Part shown: piece after piece, positions 59,701 through 64,000 of the stretch
How the letters are laid out: each line of letters opens with the position of its first letter
Position numbering within the stretch: position 1 is the first letter of the stretch
Made by a program: the position numbers and the translations under genes
The notes under the pieces: generated by a model
Database searches by the model: none
Told to the model about the DNA's origin: nothing
Seen by the model: the letters and a program-made list of their open reading frames with translations, nothing else
Origin: Quercus robur
Lineage: Eukaryota; Streptophyta; Magnoliopsida; Fagales; Fagaceae
Assembly: GCF_932294415.1 (NCBI RefSeq)
Contig: NC_065535.1
Coordinates: 94,132,862-94,196,861, forward strand
Direction: 5' to 3'
Length of the DNA: 64,000 nt

Positions 59701-62700
59701 TGTTTCTTCCGACATTTTACATACTTATGTAGAATGCACAATGGGTCTTTGTCTATCTCACTGAAAATTCTTAAAGTTTGTTGATAAGCTCCGATGGTCT
59801 CTAGCTGCCCAAATATTTATCAGCTGAGGATTTGATTCTACAGGGTATTATTGGGTTACATTTTTATGGTTAGAAAGGAGGTGGGACTTTTGAAACATGC
59901 ATGGTCTTTGGATTTGAAACTTTTATGCCTGATATGAAATAAGGGATGATGGTGGTGTGTTTGTAAACATTCATGTTATTATTTTGGCTAATCATGGTTG
60001 GCAATGAGATGGAAATGATCTTTTAATTGAAAAAATTGGGGTTTGAATTTTTATGTTGATGTAAAATGAGGACCTTCGGATTTTTACTGCTTGTTTGTGT
60101 CTTTAGTACAGGTTTATTTATTTATTTATTTATTTTTTATATTCTCATTACACTTTGGTAGGATCATCCTTTCATCTCTCTTTTCCTTTTTCTAAAACTT
60201 TGTTTTCATCACTAGTGATTTTATCTTTTATAAGGGGTTTTCTCCTTCCACTTGTAGAATGGTTGGTTTGTCTTCCCTCCTTGTATCCCATTTAATATAT
60301 ATAGTCAACTCACATGTTGGATAATCGGCTGGCTATTTGTGAATATAACTTATATGAATTAATTTAATGACAGGATGCACAGAATAGAGTGGCAGCATTT
60401 GCTCTTTGTCAATTGTTTCCAGATCTCCCAGTTCACCTACTAGTTACGGAGCCCTATGCTTCTCTTGTCATGCAGTGGAAGGAAGGTGACTTCTCTTTTT
60501 CCCTTCTCTAAGATCTATTGTTGAAACTCTTAAAAGTGTTTGAATTCTTTGTATATTAATTGCCTTTTTCAAGATTAATTAATAAATTTCTTTTGTAGTT
60601 TGAGATTATATTGTTTATTGGGGTAGTTAAAATGTCATGTAAGTGTAGTTGGCTATTGCTATAACATTTGAGACCTTACAGGGGAATCATTGGCCGACGT
60701 GGAAGACACTGTGGAAGATCGGAGGGCTAATTTTGTGGATTCATTATTGAATGCTGATCACTCTAGTTCAGCTGCTTCTGATGATGTTACAGTTAGTTCG
60801 CCTCCAGAAGAATTTCAGAAGCTCCGTGTTGAAGAAAATGAAAATTCGACTCGTGCTGGCTCTGATTCATTAGTTGATAGTATGTTCATTCATTTATCCC
60901 TTTCATATCTTTTTCTTTTGTGCCAATAAGCTCGGGCTCAAATGTGAGAGAACAATTTCAAATATTTTATCAGCTAGTACAATAAAGCTCTTAGCTTGAT
61001 ACGTGTTATATTTCAGACATTAGGTGGATGCTAAACTAACTGGTCATTGATTTACTTTCAATAAACATAGGTCCAAAATTTGTTAAAAAGTTTTAGTGGG
61101 GGCCGAGTCGATTTGTATTATTGAAACATAAAAACAAATGTAATTTTGATTTATCTCTCTTAACTTTGTCAAGGTCATGTTGCAGGAGTAAATCAAAGGA
61201 AAGAAGCAGAGAGTGCATATTTGAGACAGAAACATGAGAATAAAATGAAAATGCAGAGATACAAGGTTGTTATATTCTTTTTTCTATTCTCCCTTTATCA
61301 GGACCTCCCTTCAAGTAGGCTTCAACTTTTAAACTTTTACTTGTATTATTCTGAAAGCCTTGTATTTTGTTGACATTTATCTAGTACCTCAGGAGGTGTA
61401 ACATTTGCTGGGTCTTAGGCATTTTATTCAATCTTGAGGACCTTGACTCCAATTTCACCTTTCTTTTGAAACATGGCCTGTTCTACATGTGTTCCCCTCC
61501 CCCCCTCAACACCACTCCCCCCATACAAGCAAACTGAATCAATTTGTTGTATGTATATTTTCTTTATTTGCTTCTTAACCATTGTGAGTATCATTATGTT
61601 ACAAGATCTTATTGTTTGGGGTTAGCAGTATGTGTTTGGGAAAGTCACATAAATATGCTGGATAATCATTATATTCCATGCTGTTAGTGCTTTGCATGGC
61701 TGCGGTTTTACTCCAATTTTTTCCATTATAGTTCTTTTAATATCTCCTTGTGCATTATTAGTACATACATTATGTTTTTTCTCTATGTTATATAATACTT
61801 GTTATTCCCTTTAGGATATGTTGAAAACTAGAGCTGCACTTCCTATTGCTGCTTTGAAGGGTGATATTCTGCAACTGTTGAAGGAGAATAATGTTCTTGT
61901 TGTTTGTGGTGAAACGGGCTCTGGGAAGACAACTCAGGTAAAGATTCATTTTTAGTTTGCAGTGATGCATACTACTTATGGGTGTATTTATTTTTAGAGC
62001 TTTGGTGTTGCCATTGTTACTCTTCTCCAATTCTCATTTTTAGATCATATTTATATAAAATTGCCTAGATGGGTGGTGGATGATAAATTTCTTCAGAATT
62101 TTATTGGGAGTGGCAATTTCGATGTTCATTCTTTTTATAGTGCTATCTGTGGAAATAATGCTTATATATTTCCGTGGAAGAGTTTTTGCCATGTGATGGT
62201 CCCCGAGAGGGTGTCGTTCTTTTTGTGGTTAGCTGGGTGGGGTAAGATTCTCACAATTGATAATCTCAACAAGAGAGTTTTATTGCTCGTCAATTGGTGT
62301 TGTATGTGTCGTTGTAGTGGAGAAATGGTGGATCATCTTTTAATCCACTATGAGATTGCTCGTGCTTTATGGAGTGAAGTATTTAGGATTTTTGGGATTC
62401 AATGGGTGTTGCTGGACAAGGTGGCATCCTTCGCTTTGGTTGGCTTAGTTGGTTTGGGAAACATTCCTTGAATGTATGGAATTTGGTGCCAGTTTGTGTG
62501 ATGTGGTTAGTGTGGAAAGAACGAAATAGTCGCACATTTGAGTAGATCAAGACCTATTGATCAATTGAAGTCTTTGATGCTCCTTACCTTGTTTGATTGG
62601 TCTCGGACATGGAGTTTTACTAATTGTACTTCAATTTTTGATTTCCAAATTTCTCTTAGATATTCCTATTGATTTACTTGTATATTTCCAAGGTGCTTTA

Positions 62701-64000
62701 TGTTCATCATTGTGAACATAGAGTAGCCTTTTCATTTTCTATAAATTTCAATTACTTCACAACAACGTGTTATCTGATCGGCATTTTATGTAGGTTCCAC
62801 AATTTATTTTGGATGAAATGATTGAATCAGGATGTGGTGGACAATGTAACATTATATGCACGCAACCAAGAAGAATAGCGGTCAGTATCTCAATTCAGTT
62901 GTGTATTGCCTTTATCTTTTGTTAGATTAATTAGGTTATTATCATTGCAATCAACATTACTTGTTCAACTCAAATGTAAAGCATCTTTAGTTTCTTGGTT
63001 AATTTGTTAACTTTGTTGTTCATGCATGTTGCTTCTTGTTATACAAGGTTCTCTATGATAACTTGGATTGTATGAATAAGATAGGATTGGATTGTATGAG
63101 TGTAAGTGTTGAATGGTTGTGTGTTGAGTTCCACATTGGATATTTTCTAGGTTGAGCTTGGCTATATAAGCGATTATAATGAGCACTAATTGTAACTTGA
63201 CTAGTCTCTTTGAGATGTAGTGTAAATGTGGTTGGAACTTCCTTGGGCCATGACAAAATTAAAAATAACCAGATAATGCTGTGTGGGGTAGGAGTTGTAG
63301 CATAATGCGGGACCCGATAAGGACATTAAAGATTCAAGCGAGAGAGATTGTAATATCTTGGATTGTGTGGATTAGATTGATTGGATTGTTTGAGTGAAAG
63401 TTTTCCACTAGCATGTGCCACGTCCCACATTGGGTGTTTACTCATTCGAGCTGGTCTGGGGCTTAGGTGGTAAAGTGGCGTGGGGTGCAGGAAGGTCCTA
63501 ATACCAATCTTACTAATAATTTTGTTTTTGATTGGTAAATTAAGCACAAACCTTGTGGGCCTTGAACCCTTAACCTTACTATCCACCTAGCACTTGCAAG
63601 GGGAAGAGGTGCCAGTTGAGCTCAATGACCTTACCAATAATTAAAAAAAAAAAAAAAAATACTATGTGGTATTTCTTGTACAAAATAATGTGTTACATTG
63701 CATGCAACGGAATGATGTAATAGATAAAAATGCTCTTACATATCACAGATTTGGACAAGAAAACCCTTCCTATCACCCTTTGGTTGGAGATTTAAATTGA
63801 AACTTATTTACTCCCCAGGGGTGGGTCCAAAGAGCCCTGCCTTGGTGAGGTTACCGTCATAAGAAAAAATATTGATATGTAACATATGTTAGTATATGCA
63901 CCTAGAGTTATGGGGTTTGAGGGATACTCTGGTGGTTCTAGCACCTCTTGTGTTGCTTGGGCACTAGGATTCGGACCCCACCAACCCTCCCCCCCTTTAC
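46839..64000 (+). CDS. DExH7: DExH-box ATP-dependent RNA helicase, DExH4/DExH7 type (5' part)
   Basis: Twelve exons keep frame and give about 683 residues: 46839-47153, 47847-47952, 48095-48285, 55417-55464, 57312-57462, 57556-57974, 58821-59039, 60374-60485, 60682-60879, 61186-61265, 61815-61937, 62794-62880. The frame then meets an intron running past the window, so the C-terminal half is missing. A basic Lys/Gln/Ser head is followed by a UBA-like segment (about 80-130; [25 protein letters not shown]), an acidic region, a DHX29-like double-stranded-RNA-binding segment (411-521; [19 protein letters not shown]), then Walker [11 protein letters not shown] and motif Ia CTQPRRIA. This order fits the DHX29/DHX57/DExH7 group of RNA remodelling helicases. 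Exon 10 could start 12 bases earlier, at 61174. Plastid targeting is a database label for the Arabidopsis proteins and is not evident here. Confidence 0.93.
47177..47197 (+). other. Intron-1 motif shared with HISN1
   Basis: CTGTTTGGTTTCCGAGAAAA plus T differs from HISN1 17821-17841 at one base. Related versions (TGTTTGGTTGCTAGGAAAAT) recur inside the tandem repeat that follows. Confidence 0.7.
47226..47493 (+). repeat. 134-bp tandem duplication in helicase intron 1
   Basis: CTACAAAGGAAAGGATTTGA starts both units (47226 and 47360). Units share GTTTGCGTTCTGAAGAATGG and AAAGGAAAAGAAAATTTGAT at equal spacing, with about 90 percent identity. Confidence 0.9.
49763..50228 (+). mobile_element. 5'-truncated L1 LINE tail (i), helicase intron 3
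   Basis: The sequence matches the 3' part of the minus-strand LINE at 51098-54480 (GTCTTGCCAAGATCGGTTGC, GGGCTTGGGGACTCAC, AGGTAGTG..CTTGAATATA, ATTACTTATAAAA). It ends in poly(A). AAAAGTCTTTTG lies directly before it (49751-49762) and directly after (50229-50240), a 12-base target duplication. No intact protein remains. Confidence 0.8.
50690..51084 (+). mobile_element. 5'-truncated L1 LINE tail (ii), helicase intron 3
   Basis: It shares the same family tail: TGGAATTTAGTTCC, TTGGAGGGAGTG, GGGCTTGGGGACTCAC and CTTTTTTACTTATC followed by poly(A). The translated remnant [18 protein letters not shown] matches the end of the zf-RVT region. The 5' limit is approximate and no target duplication was found. 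Confidence 0.7.
51098..54480 (-). pseudogene. L1 LINE (iii), broken, 5'-truncated, helicase intron 3
   Basis: On the minus strand the order is endonuclease C-terminal part (54480-54106; [30 protein letters not shown]), linker, reverse transcriptase (about 53500-52370; [63 protein letters not shown]), then the zf-RVT region and a poly(A) end at about 51098-51110. The frame is split by stops and frameshifts into at least seven pieces, for example near 53180, 52840 and 52710, so it is inactive. It runs antisense to the host gene. The 5' end stops inside the endonuclease domain. Confidence 0.9.
54478..54632. repeat. 84-bp tandem duplication at the LINE 5' junction
   Basis: CTCTATATACTTTATCTCTC to GCAGCATAATTTCTTCCTTG (54478-54548) recurs at 54562-54632 with about three changes. 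The LINE homology ends where the first unit begins. Confidence 0.85.
55960..56765 (+). mobile_element. L1 LINE fragment (iv), helicase intron 4
   Basis: An uninterrupted frame of 224 codons (56010-56684) holds the C-terminal zf-RVT region of a plant L1 ORF2: [33 protein letters not shown], a Cys/His cluster [18 protein letters not shown], and [16 protein letters not shown]. After it come GTGTACTTGGGTGTCTC and TTTATTACTTATA, then a TA run at about 56764-56790 in place of poly(A). The 5' limit is approximate. No reverse transcriptase core remains. Confidence 0.85.
58202..58616. mobile_element. hAT-like MITE, 415 bp, in helicase intron 6
   Basis: Ends TGGGGGTGTGCAT and ATGCACACCCCTA are inverted, and ATTGTAAT flanks both sides exactly (58194-58201 and 58617-58624). 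Subterminal (AACCC)n-like and (GGGTT)n-like tracts, inverted to each other, lie inside both ends. No protein is encoded. Confidence 0.9.
62050..62745 (+). mobile_element. L1 LINE fragment (v), helicase intron 11
   Basis: A frame at 62061-62471 encodes the zf-RVT region of a second L1 subfamily: [32 protein letters not shown] and [18 protein letters not shown], where the final Cys of the cluster is replaced by Tyr. Beyond 62471 the frame shifts but [14 protein letters not shown]-like sense continues. A short A-rich tail lies near 62740. It sits between the exon with Walker A and the exon with motif Ia. Confidence 0.8.
63041..63450. repeat. Two diverged direct repeats in helicase intron 12, LTR-like
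   Basis: CTTGGATTGTATGAATAAGA to TTCCACATTGGATATTTTCT (63060-63155) and CTTGGATTGTGTGGATTAGA to CCCACATTGGGTGTTTACTC (63357-63443) are about 70 percent alike and 300 bases apart. The first is followed by CTATATAAG. A short intervening segment suggests a TRIM-like retrotransposon, but ends and primer site were not found. Confidence 0.3.
63530..63660. repeat. Possible SINE-like remnant
   Basis: CCTTGAACCCTTAACC, then GGGAAGAGGTGCCAGTTGAGC, followed by a run of 17 A, resembles a widespread plant tRNA-type short repeat. No target duplication was found. Confidence 0.25.

Overview
This is a plant nuclear genome window. It has intron-rich genes with GT-AG introns, transit peptides for plastid proteins, A+T-rich intergenic DNA, many small inverted-repeat transposons and plant L1-type LINE remnants. 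Gene content and repeat style suggest a dicot, perhaps a woody perennial such as a Fagales species; the species is an inference and cannot be fixed from the sequence alone. No tRNA, rRNA, CRISPR or bacterial feature was seen.

Layout. 1-9,040: repeats only: a transposon end, copy 1 of a 1.9-kb direct duplication, a 1-kb foldback element and one unexplained short reading frame. 9,041-10,207 (-): an F-box protein gene, possibly with 5' UTR exons near 11.9 and 12.5 kb. 12,878-16,541: copy 2 of the duplication, interrupted by a solo LTR, a MITE and a hAT-like element whose empty sites are all preserved in copy 1. 17,567-21,669 (+): HISN1, ATP phosphoribosyltransferase, the first step of histidine synthesis, 11 exons. 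24,176-25,328: a Harbinger-like element with (GGT)n arrays. 25,778-33,000 (+): BOP1, a WD40 60S-ribosome assembly factor, 18 exons, one intron of the rare U12 AT-AC type. 34,384-37,486 (-): a plastid NifU-like iron-sulfur scaffold, tail-to-tail with BOP1. 41,155-41,949 (-): a WEB-family coiled-coil protein with a 45-bp in-frame triplication. 46,839 to beyond the right edge (+): a DExH-box RNA helicase (DExH4/DExH7 type), 12 exons seen, ending after helicase motif Ia. Its introns hold at least five L1 fragments and a hAT MITE.

The genes are independent housekeeping or regulatory loci and do not form a pathway cluster. Exon models were built by hand from reading-frame continuity and splice sites; every exon junction listed keeps frame. 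The most notable observations are the AT-AC intron in BOP1, the duplication acting as a natural before/after record of three transposon insertions, the LINE-loaded helicase introns with oppositely oriented homologous tails, and a 21-nt motif shared by the first introns of two unrelated genes.
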